A stretch of 64,000 nt of DNA from Sinorhizobium sp. RAC02 (GCF_001713395.1 NZ_CP016450.1:2490001-2554000); one strand, 5' to 3'; shown: positions 23,394-32,297, counted from the first letter of the stretch. A program made the numbers and translations. The notes: a model not told the origin generated them from the letters alone.

Positions 23394-25647
23394 AGGCCTG
23401 GGCTCCTGTGAGGACCGGCGGCAGCTCCGTGGCGCGGCCGGGGATCTGCGCATTGTTTTCCTTCACCACGATGGGGGCGTCGGCGAAGGATTTGACGGCG
23501 TTTTCGCGCATGAGGCCGGCCGAATAGCGGAGCGCGCGGAGCGTCTCGCGGATGCTCCAGAGAGCGAAGCGCGAGGTGCCCCAGAAGAAGCTGTGGCGCA
23601 CCTGGCGGCGCACCAGCCGCTCCTGCAGGACCGCCTGGTCCGAATACATGAGCTCGGCGATCGCCATAAAGGTTTCGGGCGTGCGCTCCTTGTAGGCAAA
23701 GCCGTAGACGGTGCCTACGCCTACACCGCGGCTGGAGCGGCAGATCACGTCGAAGGAAATGATCTGGCCAGCGCGGCGCAACTGGATCGTCGCTTCGAGC
23801 GGGGTGTCGAGGTCGATCTCCGGTGCCTGCTCGACGAACTCCACCGAGATGCCGCCGGAAGAGGCATCCTGGATGATGATGTTCTTGAGCTTGCCATCCA
23901 CCTTCATCAGCGCGTGGCGCTTGACGGGAAGGCGCTGGTTGCGGCGCAGTTCCCGCCGCTCGGCGACGACCCCGAGCGCGGCGCCGGCGAGGCCGAGATT
24001 GATGAGGTTCCAGCCGGCGACAATGGTCAGGAGTTCGGTGGCGACCGGCTCCGTCAGGAAGCGGTAACCGGAATAGAGAGCGGCGGCCAGCAGCACGAAG
24101 AAGATGATGAAATACGGCCGGGCGAGCGGCGACAGCATGCTGCGATCCAGCGTCTGGCCCTTGGCCGTGACGTTGAAGGTGGGCTTTCGCGGGTTGCGGA
24201 TGACGCTGACGATCGAGCCGAACAGCAGCACCGACTGGACATATTCATAAAGCTCGGAGACCCAGGGCCAGCGCACGCGACCGTAGAGGTAGCTCTGCAT
24301 GGCGAAGGAGCCGATGAGGTAGGTCACCGCATAGGAAGCGAATTCGAGGATATTCGCCTGGTAGATTTCCAGCGAGAAGAAAATGTAGAGCAGCGGCGAG
24401 AAGACGAAGGCGAGCCGCGAGAGCGGAAACAGCCAGAACAGGTTGATGCCGGCATAGCAGATGCGTTGCGCCAGCGTCAGGCCCTTGGCCAGGAATGGCC
24501 GGTTCAGGATGAGTATCTGCAGCATGCCCTGGCACCAGCGCGCGCGCTGGCCGATGAAGGAGACGAAGGTCTCCGGCTGGAGGCCGGCGATCAGCGGCTT
24601 GTCGACATAAAGGCTGTGCCAGCCCTTTGAATGCAGCGCCAAGGCCGTCTCGCAATCCTCGGTGATCGACTGGCCGGAGAAGCCGTTGGCCGCCGAGAGT
24701 GCCGCACGGCGCAGTACAGCCGCCGAACCGCAGAAGAACGACGCGTTCCATTTATCGAGCCCGCGCTGCAGGATCGAATAGAACATCTCGTTTTCCGACG
24801 GCATGCGCGCGAAGGTCTGGAGGTTCTTTTCCAGCGGATCCGGGTTCAGGAAATAGTGCGGCGTCTGGACGAGGAAGAGTTTTTTGTCCTTGGCGAAGAA
24901 GCCCACGGTCTCGCGCAGGAATTCGCGCACCGGCGCATGGTCGGCATCGAAGACGACGACGAGTTCACCGCTCGAAACCTTCAGGCCCTCGTTGAGATTG
25001 CCGGCCTTGGCGTGGTCGTTCTGCTTGCGGGCGTGATAGTGCACGCCGAGCGAGGCGCAGAGCGCCTTCAGCTGCTCGTGGCGGCGGATCGCGGCGATCG
25101 AGATGCGCGGGTCCTTGTGGTTGCGCTTCGCCTCGGTACCGCCGTCGTCCAGCAGATAGACGTTCAGCTTGTCCTTCGGATAGTGCAGCGACTTGGCGGC
25201 CGCGAGTGTGCCGGCAAGCAGCTCCGGCTCCTCGTTGTAGGACGGAATGAAGACGTCGACCGTCGGCAGGTCCGCCGCATCGCCGAGGTCCGGCGCCTTG
25301 CGCTTCAACGGATCGGCCAGCATGAAGAAGCTGATTGCCAGCATGGCGAGGCAGTACATCTCGGCGAGATACAGGATCAGGCCGGGGATGAAGTTCAGCG
25401 GTTCGTGGATGCTTGGCAGCGTTTCCGTCGTACGCCAGGACGCGTAGCGCATGGCGAGGATGCCGGCAAAGGTGAAGGTGACGAGCCGGAGGGTGGTGTT
25501 CTTCGGGCGCGTCATCGCCAGGAACATCACGCCGAGCACGGCGAAACTGAGAACAAGCTGGGCTTGGAGGCTGAGCGGCAGCCAGAGAAGGAACAGCCCG
25601 AACATGCCGGCGGGAATCGCCAGCCATTTGACGCACGTCATGTGCAT
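23386..25647 (-). CDS. bcsA: Cellulose synthase catalytic subunit BcsA
   Basis: The 753-residue protein has N-terminal membrane segments and a GT2 domain with the motifs DDG (about 167-169), DAD (234-236), TED (329-331) and QRARW (367-371). More membrane segments and a C-terminal PilZ domain follow, with RRNQR near residue 565 and DASSGG near 593, the residues that bind cyclic di-GMP. It makes beta-1,4-glucan from UDP-glucose. I chose the ATG at 25647 with GGGG upstream; the frame is open further. It is the first gene of bcsABKN, and the promoter must lie in the 157 bases before it. Confidence 0.95.
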   Translation of the reverse strand: MHMTCVKWLAIPAGMFGLFLLWLPLSLQAQLVLSFAVLGVMFLAMTRPKNTTLRLVTFTFAGILAMRYASWRTTETLPSIHEPLNFIPGLILYLAEMYCLAMLAISFFMLADPLKRKAPDLGDAADLPTVDVFIPSYNEEPELLAGTLAAAKSLHYPKDKLNVYLLDDGGTEAKRNHKDPRISIAAIRRHEQLKALCASLGVHYHARKQNDHAKAGNLNEGLKVSSGELVVVFDADHAPVREFLRETVGFFAKDKKLFLVQTPHYFLNPDPLEKNLQTFARMPSENEMFYSILQRGLDKWNASFFCGSAAVLRRAALSAANGFSGQSITEDCETALALHSKGWHSLYVDKPLIAGLQPETFVSFIGQRARWCQGMLQILILNRPFLAKGLTLAQRICYAGINLFWLFPLSRLAFVFSPLLYIFFSLEIYQANILEFASYAVTYLIGSFAMQSYLYGRVRWPWVSELYEYVQSVLLFGSIVSVIRNPRKPTFNVTAKGQTLDRSMLSPLARPYFIIFFVLLAAALYSGYRFLTEPVATELLTIVAGWNLINLGLAGAALGVVAERRELRRNQRLPVKRHALMKVDGKLKNIIIQDASSGGISVEFVEQAPEIDLDTPLEATIQLRRAGQIISFDVICRSSRGVGVGTVYGFAYKERTPETFMAIAELMYSDQAVLQERLVRRQVRHSFFWGTSRFALWSIRETLRALRYSAGLMRENAVKSFADAPIVVKENNAQIPGRATELPPVLTGAQAYG

Positions 25648-25804
25648 TTGAAGAACCCCATTTGCATCGCGGCAGCGCGTCATGCGGACCGGTCCCACAC
25701 AGGAACAGGTGAGACCCTAGGGATTCATTGGTCAACGGATTGCTAATGCAGTGCCAAATCGGGACTGCCACCGCTGGCGTGGTAAAGGAAGGGTTTACAA
25801 CGCT

Positions 25805-26734
25805 TTAGGGATGAACCGGCGCCTGCGCCTTCGCGACGATGAGAATGCCGAAAAGCGAAACGACCAGCCCCACCGCCATCGCCCAGGATAGCGGCTCGCC
25901 GAACATCAGCCAGGCCCAGATCATCGTCACTGGCGGGCTGAGATACAGGATCGCGGTCACCCGTGCGGGCGAGGATTTTCTGAGTGCGAGGTAATAGAGG
26001 CTCCAGGCCGCGAAGGTTGCGATGAAGACCAGCCAGAGAATACCGCCGATGAAGCCGGCGTCGAGCACGGGCAGCACGGTGCCTTCGTGCCAGGCCAGCA
26101 CGGAAAAGATCGCAGCAGCCGAGAGGCACTGGATGCACAGGCTCTGATAGACCGGCATCGCATTGACCCTACTGCGCTTTTGCAGCAGCGTCGCCAGCGC
26201 AAGCGCGAGCGTCCCGAGCACGGGAAGACCATAGGCCCACAGCGGCACGTCGCCCAGTTGCACCGACCAGCCGGAGGCGATGAGCACGCCGGCAAGGCCG
26301 ATGAAGGAGCCGACCCACTGCCGCGCAGTCAAGGCCTGCCCCAGAATGGGCCAGGACAGGAACGCGACGGCGAGCGGCAGCATGTCCGTGATCAACGCCA
26401 CGAGACCGGTCGGCACGCCGTAGGAGATCGCCAGCGCAAAACCCGAGAGGTAACCGGCCATGGCGAGCGCGCCGAGCAGCATCTGCAAGGCGATATCCGA
26501 TCGCCGGATCTTCGGCCCCATCATGAGCGCAAAGGGCAACAGAACCAGTCCCGAGATGAGGCTGCGCCAGAGAAGGATGAGAAAGATCGGCGCGTGATCA
26601 TTCGCAAATCGGACGCCGATGAATCCGGCGCTCCAGGTCACCACCAGCGCCGCTTCGAGAAGCACGAGGATGACAAGCGCCCAAAGTCGACTGGGCCGGC
26701 GAGCGGGCAGCACCGCAAGATCGGTGGTTGTCAT
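25805..26734 (-). CDS. EamA/DMT-family transporter
   Basis: The 309-residue protein has ten predicted membrane segments and two EamA repeats (LLWRSLISGLVLLPF in the first, SLYYLALRKSSPARVTAILYLSPP in the second), so it is a drug/metabolite exporter of unknown substrate. Its ATG overlaps the stop of the upstream TetR gene by four bases, so the pair is co-translated and the TetR protein probably represses the exporter. It ends 157 bases before bcsA. Confidence 0.9.
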   Translation of the reverse strand: MTTTDLAVLPARRPSRLWALVILVLLEAALVVTWSAGFIGVRFANDHAPIFLILLWRSLISGLVLLPFALMMGPKIRRSDIALQMLLGALAMAGYLSGFALAISYGVPTGLVALITDMLPLAVAFLSWPILGQALTARQWVGSFIGLAGVLIASGWSVQLGDVPLWAYGLPVLGTLALALATLLQKRSRVNAMPVYQSLCIQCLSAAAIFSVLAWHEGTVLPVLDAGFIGGILWLVFIATFAAWSLYYLALRKSSPARVTAILYLSPPVTMIWAWLMFGEPLSWAMAVGLVVSLFGILIVAKAQAPVHP

Positions 26735-27306
26735 AGCCGGTCCACGATCGCGATCGCGAGCTTGCGCGCCGCCTTCAGCCGTCCATCATGGCCATCGAGA
26801 CCTGCACGCGCCATCGCCCCTTCGAGTACGAAGGAAAGATGCTCCGCCGTCTCGTCGATCGCAGCCCCACCGCCCGGATTCATTTCGCTCAGATATTGCC
26901 TGAAGAGTTGCTCGACCTCATCCTTCTGCACCGCAACCGTCGCACGGCCGGCATCCCCGACGGGAAGCTCGGCCGCCGCGTTGAGAAGCCCGCAGCCGCG
27001 AAAACCCCAGCCATAGGCGAGCTCCGCATGGTCGACATAAGAATCGAAGACGGCCAGAAGCCGATCCCGCGGCGTTTCGGCGTTCGCGAGGCGCTCGCGG
27101 TAGAGCACGTGCCACTCCTCAAGGCGCGCATCGAGATAGGCCTTCACCAGATCCGACTTGGAGGCGAAGTTGTTGTAGAGGCTCATTTTCGCGACGCCCG
27201 CATGGGCCGTGATCGTGTCGATCCCCGTCGCCCCGACCCCATCGCGATAAAACAGTTCCGCAGCCGATTTCAGCAATCGTTCCCGCGCCGGCACTCGTTC
27301 ACCCAT
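26731..27306 (-). CDS. TetR-family repressor paired with an EamA exporter
   Basis: The 191-residue protein has the TetR N-terminal helix-turn-helix (RLLKSAAELFYRDGVGATGI, then AGVAKMSLYNNFASKSDLV) and a helical ligand domain with cysteine in FRGCGLLNAA. The ATG at 27306 follows GAGG; a TTG at 27318 is less likely. It lies directly upstream of, and overlaps, the EamA transporter gene. A partly symmetric 16-base site at 27328-27343, right before the start, is a likely autoregulatory operator. Confidence 0.9.
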   Translation of the reverse strand: MGERVPARERLLKSAAELFYRDGVGATGIDTITAHAGVAKMSLYNNFASKSDLVKAYLDARLEEWHVLYRERLANAETPRDRLLAVFDSYVDHAELAYGWGFRGCGLLNAAAELPVGDAGRATVAVQKDEVEQLFRQYLSEMNPGGGAAIDETAEHLSFVLEGAMARAGLDGHDGRLKAARKLAIAIVDRL

Positions 27307-27327
27307 CACGCACCTCAATTCACTATG

Positions 27328-27343
27328 TAGACAGATCTACCTA
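27328..27343. promoter_or_regulatory. Probable operator of the TetR/EamA genes
   Basis: TAGACAGATCTACCTA matches its own reverse complement at 12 of 16 positions around AGATCT, and it lies 22 bases before the tetR start codon, the usual position for an autoregulatory TetR operator. Confidence 0.5.
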
Positions 27344-27505
27344 ATTCTTTGCATTGTCAAGGGAGGCGCGTCCAGCGGTGCGGGCACACGCCTGAAGCGG
27401 AAGCGTGATGAGACTTGGGGAGATACGACAGGCCGTCCGCGATATCGCAACCGCGACGTGAGTCGGCTCAGGTCTTATCGATGCAGGCGACGGGAGGAGA
27501 GTACT

Positions 27506-27554
27506 CCTCTCTCCCGATAAGTCTCTGTAGCATTTAGACTTATCAGGAGAGAGG
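27506..27554. repeat. 18-pair inverted repeat beside the 3' end of tRNA-His
   Basis: Arms 27506-27524 and 27536-27554 pair over 18 of 19 positions (one C-A mismatch) around an 11-base loop. The structure starts three bases beyond the encoded CCA of tRNA-His. There is no T run, so it is not a standard terminator; it may stop exonucleases or mark the processing point of the tRNA precursor. Confidence 0.6.
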
Positions 27555-27556
27555 AA

Positions 27557-27633
27557 TGGTACGGTTGAGTGGGGTCGAACCACCGACCTCAGGTGCCACA
27601 AACCTGCGCTCTAACCAACTGAGCTACAACCGC
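27557..27633 (-). tRNA. tRNA-His (anticodon GTG)
   Basis: On the minus strand the 77-base gene folds as a cloverleaf: acceptor GCGGTTG with CAACCGT, D arm AGCTCAGTTGGTTAGAGC, anticodon loop TTTGTGGC with anticodon GTG, T arm GGTTCGACCCC and an encoded CCA. Discriminator base 73 is A, and the base before position 1 is T, so no G-1 is encoded. This matches the unusual tRNA-His class of many alphaproteobacteria. Confidence 0.95.
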
Positions 27634-27716
27634 ACACGGGCGCGTCTGGCGCGCTTGGTGCGTCACATACGGGCAGCCGCACTATTTTTCAAGCGTTTTT
27701 TGCAAGAGCCCGTAAA

Positions 27717-27746
27717 CGAAAATGGCCGGACGATTGCCCGGCCATT
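27717..27746 (-). terminator. Terminator of the phasin gene
   Basis: A nine-pair stem AATGGCCGG / CCGGCCATT is followed by TTTTCG on the minus strand, 36 bases after the phasin stop codon. Confidence 0.75.
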
Positions 27747-27781
27747 GTAACATGGCGCGTAAACCCGCGCTATGTGGCGCT

Positions 27782-28231
27782 TCAGACGGCCTTGAAGGAC
27801 TTCATGGCCTTTTCAGCAGCCGACTTGCCCGGAGCCGAAACCTTTTCGGCAACCTTCTTGGAGGTTTCCTGCAGGGTCTTGGCCTGCTCGACGGCAACTT
27901 CGGCCTGCTTGCGCAGGAAGGCGGTCTGCAGTTCGAAAAGTTCGGAAACCGACTTTACGCCGAGCAGGGCTTCCAGGTGCGAAAGCGAATTTTCAGCATT
28001 GGTGCGAAGCGCGTCGATGGCCTTGAGGCCGAGTTCGACGGAGCCGGCCTGCGCGCTCTCAAGCGTCGCTTCGACGGTCTTGGTCGCGTCTTCGGCGGCT
28101 TCCTTCATCTTGGCATAGGCTTCCTTGGACTGCGCGGCCCCCTTTTCGGCGAAATCGCGGAAGCTTTCGGAAAGCTTGCTCGGGTCGATGGAAGCGATGG
28201 AGAATACGTCGTCGATCTTCTTGGTAGCCAT
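27782..28231 (-). CDS. Phasin-family protein (PHA granule-associated)
   Basis: The 149-residue, mostly helical, alanine- and lysine-rich protein has the phasin 2 pattern: SFRDFAEKGAAQSKEAYAKM, then AENSLSHLEALLGVKSVSELFELQTAFLRKQAEV and an AKTLQETSKKVAEKV tail. Phasins coat polyhydroxyalkanoate granules in the cytoplasm. GGAGCG precedes the ATG. An ATTGTGC-GCT-GCACAAT palindrome 90 bases upstream is a likely operator, perhaps for the granule-sensing repressor PhaR. Acetoacetyl-CoA synthetase at 34-36 kb fits the same metabolism. Confidence 0.9.
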   Translation of the reverse strand: MATKKIDDVFSIASIDPSKLSESFRDFAEKGAAQSKEAYAKMKEAAEDATKTVEATLESAQAGSVELGLKAIDALRTNAENSLSHLEALLGVKSVSELFELQTAFLRKQAEVAVEQAKTLQETSKKVAEKVSAPGKSAAEKAMKSFKAV

Positions 28232-28320
28232 TGTCTGCGCTCCTTGGTTTGGCCCTCTCTAGAGGCGCCATGTTTTTGGATGAGCTTTATATAGCCGATC
28301 TCATTTCGCATTGCAACAAA

Positions 28321-28337
28321 ATTGTGCGCTGCACAAT
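28321..28337. promoter_or_regulatory. Palindromic operator candidate upstream of the phasin gene
   Basis: ATTGTGC-GCT-GCACAAT has perfect seven-base arms and lies 90 bases before the phasin start and 138 before the histidine-kinase start. The regulator is unknown. Confidence 0.45.
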
Positions 28338-28420
28338 AAATCGTGGCACCGTTAACCCTTTCGCCTGAAAGCCCGGGGCTCCCCGGCCTCGCCGCTGGAC
28401 CCTCCGCCTATGCACGGCTA

Positions 28421-28435
28421 TTAATAAAGCGTTAA
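28421..28435 (+). promoter_or_regulatory. CtrA-type box upstream of the histidine-kinase gene
   Basis: TTAA-TAAAGCG-TTAA is a perfect TTAA-N7-TTAA site, the full recognition sequence of the cell-cycle regulator CtrA. It ends 39 bases before the kinase start codon, in promoter position. Confidence 0.65.
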
Positions 28436-28474
28436 TCGAAAACCGGGACGCCGGAGTCAGATACAGGCCTGAAT

Positions 28475-31400
28475 ATGTCCGCAAAGCAGTATCCCTTCAT
28501 CGACGTCGCCGTCCACGAGCGGGTGCGCCTGCCGTTTTCCCGCGGCGAGGCCGTCGTGCTGTTTTCCAGGGATATGGCCCGGGTGCTCTGGTCGAACGGC
28601 CGGGGTGCGACCCTGTTCGGGCAGGACAATATCTACGATTTTCTCGATATCGGCCCGGACCGCGCGGATGTCGCCTACCGCCAGCTCGCGGCGACGGCCC
28701 GGCAGGTGCAGGCACCGGGCGAGCGACGCGGCTTCGTCATGCGCATCGGCAGCGGCTTTCGCAGCGTACCGGTAAATGCGGTCGTCGAGGGTGTCACCAT
28801 CCGCCCCGGCGAAGAGGCGATCCTGTTCAGCGCACCCGTCGCCCTCGGCCGCCAGAGCCAAGAGGACGCCGCGGCCGCCATGCTTACCGGCTTCGACGAC
28901 CCGGACACGCATATGGCTGTGCTCGACGGCGAGGGCACTGTCATCGCGGCATCGGAGGGCTTTGACCGGATTGCCGTCAGCCCGGAGACGCGCCGCGCCC
29001 TCGTCGATGCCGCCGGACGCAGCGCCGAGCATCTGGTCAAGCGCCCCATCGCCACCGGCCGCGGCCACCTGCCTGCCGCCATCGGCCGCATTTCCAGCGA
29101 ACCAGCACTTCACTTGCTCTTTGCCGTCGAAACCATTCTCGGCCACCTCGATCCGGATGAGGACGAGGCACAGCCTACCGCCGCCATCGAGATTGCGGCA
29201 GAGGCCGAGCCGATCGATGCCATCGTCCCCTCCCCGGAGAGCGAGCCGCTGGTTGAAGAAGAACGGGCTGATCCGGTCGACCCTGTTTCCGACGAGCCAG
29301 TAATGGATTCGGCCGAAGAACCTGCGGCAGACGAATCCGTTGCCGAGGAGACCGCAGCCGAAGATACGGAACCTCTGCCGGAGGAGGTCGCGGAGCCGGT
29401 CCTGGACATGCAGCCGAAAAGCGAACGGCCGACCGCCGAGACGTCACAAGCGGCGCAGGAAGACCCCATCGCAGAATCTGTGGAAGATGCGAACGCCGCC
29501 GCAGTGGAAGAAGCTGCCACTGACGCCAGCGAGGCTGTCGAGGCTGTCGAGGCTGTCGAGGCTGTCGAGGCTGTCGAGGCTGTCGAGGCTGTCGAGGCTG
29601 TCGAGGCTGTCGAGGCTGTCGAGGCTGTCGAGGCAAAATCCGGTTTTACCTTCAATCCGCAAGGCCGGCCCATCCGTTTTGTCTGGAAGATCGATGCCGA
29701 GGGCCGGTTCAGCGAGATTTCGGAAGAATTCGCCGCCGCCGTCGGCCCAAAGGCCGCAACGATTTCCGGTGAACGCTTCACCGATGTCGCCGCCCGCTTC
29801 GATCTCGATCCGGAAGGCAAGATCGGCGACCTCCTGCGCCGCCGCGACACCTGGTCGGGCAAGACGATCCGCTGGCCTGTCGAAGGCACCAGCCTTGTCG
29901 TGCCGGTGGATCTCGCCGCCCTGCCGACCTATTCGCGCAACCGGGAATTCGACGGTTTCCGCGGCTTCGGCATCGTGCGCATCGCCGACGCGGTTGAGGA
30001 TACTCACGCGCGGGGGCTGACGCTGGACCAGTCCGTCGCCGCAGCCGAGGCAGAGGTCGAAGAAACCCTCGCCGAGGAAACCGGTACTCTGCTGGAAAGC
30101 GCTGCGGACGAACTGGATGAAGATGCGGTAATCACCGCAGACGATGTTTCCGCACTGCCGGGTGAACCGGTTGTCGAAGCCGACGAAGCACGCCCGTCGG
30201 AAGGGGCCACGGAGACGGAAGACACCGCTCCGGCCGTAGAGGCGGACGATACGACAACTTCGGCGAGCGACGAACAGGACGCCTTCCGCGGCGAACGCCC
30301 GGCGCTGCGCCTTGTCGAAACCCCGACCCGCCGCCAGTCGGACAAGGTCGTGCAGCTCGAAACCCGGCGCAATCGCGGCGGTCTTTTCGATGGCCTGTCG
30401 ACCGGAGAACAAGCGGCATTCCGTGAAATCGCCCGCCAACTCGGCGAGACCTTTGGCAAACGCAAGGCGGAAGACCTCCCGTCCGGCGATGTGCCGGAGA
30501 CACGTGCAGACGAACAGACAGACGCTGCAACCAGAACCAGCGTCACCGAAGAGCAAGCCCGAAACGCGGAAGAGCCGATCGCGGCACCCGTGACTGGCGT
30601 TTCCGAGACGGAAATGCCGGGCCTCGAAGTCGGCCCGCATGCCGACGACCTCCTGCCGAACGACCATGCCGTCGAGCGCACCGGATTTGCCCCATCGCGC
30701 CGGCAGATGGACTACGGCCTCACCGCCGCAGTGGTCGACGCGTTGCCGGTTGCGCTGCTCGTGCATGTCGGCGAACGGCTTATCCATGCCAATCCGGAAT
30801 TCTTCCGCCTGACCGGCTACAGCAACCTCGAAGACCTCGAAGCCTCAGGTGGCCTCGATATCCTCCTGGCCGGCCCGGACGCGGAAGACGGCGATGGCAT
30901 GATGGCGTTGCGCCATGCCGACGGCGAAAGCACGAGCGCAGTGCGCGCCCGCCTCCAGTCGATCCGCTGGGAAGATGGCACGGCGCTGATGCTGGCGCTG
31001 ACACCGGCGCAGGAAAAACCTGCCCTTTCGCTGGTCGAGACGGCACCGGTGCCGGCTCAAAGCGACGAGCGCTCGGCCGATCAGGCGGCAGCCTCCGCCC
31101 TTCGCGTCGAGGTCAGTGAGCTGCGTTCCATCCTCGAAACCGCGACGGACGGCGTCGTGGTCGTCGGCCATGACGGCGACATTCGTTCGATGAATCGCTC
31201 GGCGAGCGCCCTCTTCAACTATGACGAAGATGAGACGCGCGGCCGGCCGTTTGCCATGCTGTTCGCCCATGAAAGCCAGAAGGCGGTGCTCGATTATCTC
31301 GCTGGCCTCGCCGGCCATGGCGTTGCAAGCGTGCTGAATGATGGGCGCGAGGTCATCGGCCGTGAGGCCGGCGGCGGCTTCATCCCGCTGTTCATGACCA

Positions 31401-32218
31401 TGGGCAGCCTCTCCTCGTCCTCCGGCTATTGCGCGGTCATCCGAGACATCACCCAGTGGAAGCGCACCGAAGAGGAACTGCGCAACGCCAAGCGGGCGGC
31501 CGAGACGGCAAACGCCCATAAGAGCGACTTTCTTGCGCGCGTCAGCCACGAAATCCGCACGCCGCTCAATGCCATCATCGGTTTTTCCGACATGATGGCG
31601 ACGGAGCGCTTCGGGCCGATCGGCCATCCGCGCTACATCGAATATGCCAATGATATCGGCCGTTCCGGCCGCCATGTTCTCGATATCGTCAATGACCTGC
31701 TCGACATTTCCAAGATCGAGGCGGGCGAGATGGATCTGGAGTTCACCGCCGTCGGCCTCAACGAGACGATCGCGGAAGCCGTCTCGCTGGTCCAGCCACA
31801 GGCAAACGGGCAGCGCGTCATCATCCGCACCTCGCTGTCGAACAACGTGCCGCAGATCGTGGCCGACCTGCGCTCGATCAAGCAGATCGCCCTCAACATC
31901 CTGTCCAATGCCATTCGCTTCACGCCGGCCGGCGGACAGATCGTGGTTTCCACCGCCTACGAGGCGAACGGCAGCGTCGTGCTGCGCATCCGCGATACCG
32001 GCGTCGGCATGACGCGCAGCGAGTTGGAGCAGGCGATGAAGCCTTTCCGGCAGGTGACGACAGGGTCGCGCAAGCGCGGCGACGGAACCGGCCTTGGCCT
32101 GCCGCTCACCAAGGCGATGGTCGATGCCAATCGGGCGAATTTCTCAATCAGCTCCACGCCGAACGAGGGCACGCTTGTGGAAGTGATCTTTCCTTCGCCC
32201 CGTGTGTTGGCAGACTGA
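28475..32218 (+). CDS. Multi-PAS sensor histidine kinase, PdhS/PleC/DivJ type
   Basis: The 1247-residue protein has no clear membrane segment. An N-terminal sensor-like region (1-240) leads to an acidic linker (about 240-390) containing EAV repeated 11 times (353-385). A degenerate PAS-like region lies at about 393-505, with further disordered acidic text to about 740, then PAS domains near 745-840 and 880-990. HisKA follows with H1025 in SHEIRTPLNAIIGFSDMM, then an ATPase domain (N box about 1137, DTGVGM about 1174, GDGTGLGLPL about 1202). The HisKA text resembles the PleC/DivJ/PdhS kinases that act on DivK. The CtrA-type box upstream fits that. Which paralogue it is cannot be settled here. 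Confidence 0.88.
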   Translation: MSAKQYPFIDVAVHERVRLPFSRGEAVVLFSRDMARVLWSNGRGATLFGQDNIYDFLDIGPDRADVAYRQLAATARQVQAPGERRGFVMRIGSGFRSVPVNAVVEGVTIRPGEEAILFSAPVALGRQSQEDAAAAMLTGFDDPDTHMAVLDGEGTVIAASEGFDRIAVSPETRRALVDAAGRSAEHLVKRPIATGRGHLPAAIGRISSEPALHLLFAVETILGHLDPDEDEAQPTAAIEIAAEAEPIDAIVPSPESEPLVEEERADPVDPVSDEPVMDSAEEPAADESVAEETAAEDTEPLPEEVAEPVLDMQPKSERPTAETSQAAQEDPIAESVEDANAAAVEEAATDASEAVEAVEAVEAVEAVEAVEAVEAVEAVEAVEAVEAKSGFTFNPQGRPIRFVWKIDAEGRFSEISEEFAAAVGPKAATISGERFTDVAARFDLDPEGKIGDLLRRRDTWSGKTIRWPVEGTSLVVPVDLAALPTYSRNREFDGFRGFGIVRIADAVEDTHARGLTLDQSVAAAEAEVEETLAEETGTLLESAADELDEDAVITADDVSALPGEPVVEADEARPSEGATETEDTAPAVEADDTTTSASDEQDAFRGERPALRLVETPTRRQSDKVVQLETRRNRGGLFDGLSTGEQAAFREIARQLGETFGKRKAEDLPSGDVPETRADEQTDAATRTSVTEEQARNAEEPIAAPVTGVSETEMPGLEVGPHADDLLPNDHAVERTGFAPSRRQMDYGLTAAVVDALPVALLVHVGERLIHANPEFFRLTGYSNLEDLEASGGLDILLAGPDAEDGDGMMALRHADGESTSAVRARLQSIRWEDGTALMLALTPAQEKPALSLVETAPVPAQSDERSADQAAASALRVEVSELRSILETATDGVVVVGHDGDIRSMNRSASALFNYDEDETRGRPFAMLFAHESQKAVLDYLAGLAGHGVASVLNDGREVIGREAGGGFIPLFMTMGSLSSSSGYCAVIRDITQWKRTEEELRNAKRAAETANAHKSDFLARVSHEIRTPLNAIIGFSDMMATERFGPIGHPRYIEYANDIGRSGRHVLDIVNDLLDISKIEAGEMDLEFTAVGLNETIAEAVSLVQPQANGQRVIIRTSLSNNVPQIVADLRSIKQIALNILSNAIRFTPAGGQIVVSTAYEANGSVVLRIRDTGVGMTRSELEQAMKPFRQVTTGSRKRGDGTGLGLPLTKAMVDANRANFSISSTPNEGTLVEVIFPSPRVLAD
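29531..29629 (+). repeat. Exact 9-nt tandem repeat, 11 copies, inside the kinase gene
   Basis: GAGGCTGTC is repeated 11 times without a single change, followed by a partial GAGGC. It encodes (Glu-Ala-Val)11. Complete identity implies recent slippage or gene conversion. The unit is a multiple of three, so copy changes keep the reading frame. Confidence 0.98.
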
Positions 32219-32297
32219 GCCGATTGTTCTAGACCGGCTGAAACGCCCTACGGTGCCCTGACCTTGCGCGGGGTTGCCGCATCGCCGAGGTAATGCC

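Noticed and set aside
27344..27505. Protein-coding frame of 86 codons over tRNA-His and its flank
   Set aside because: It runs through the tRNA gene and the hairpin; no other evidence of coding.
29531..29629. Possible CRISPR array
   Set aside because: The 9-base units are directly adjacent with no spacers; it is a coding tandem repeat.
29175..30787. Long antisense frames over the kinase gene, including low-complexity Arg-Gln-Pro, Ser-Thr-Ala and Asp-Ser-Leu repeat proteins
   Set aside because: The 9-nt repeat has no stop in any frame, so these are shadows of the same repeat; no ribosome sites or family features.
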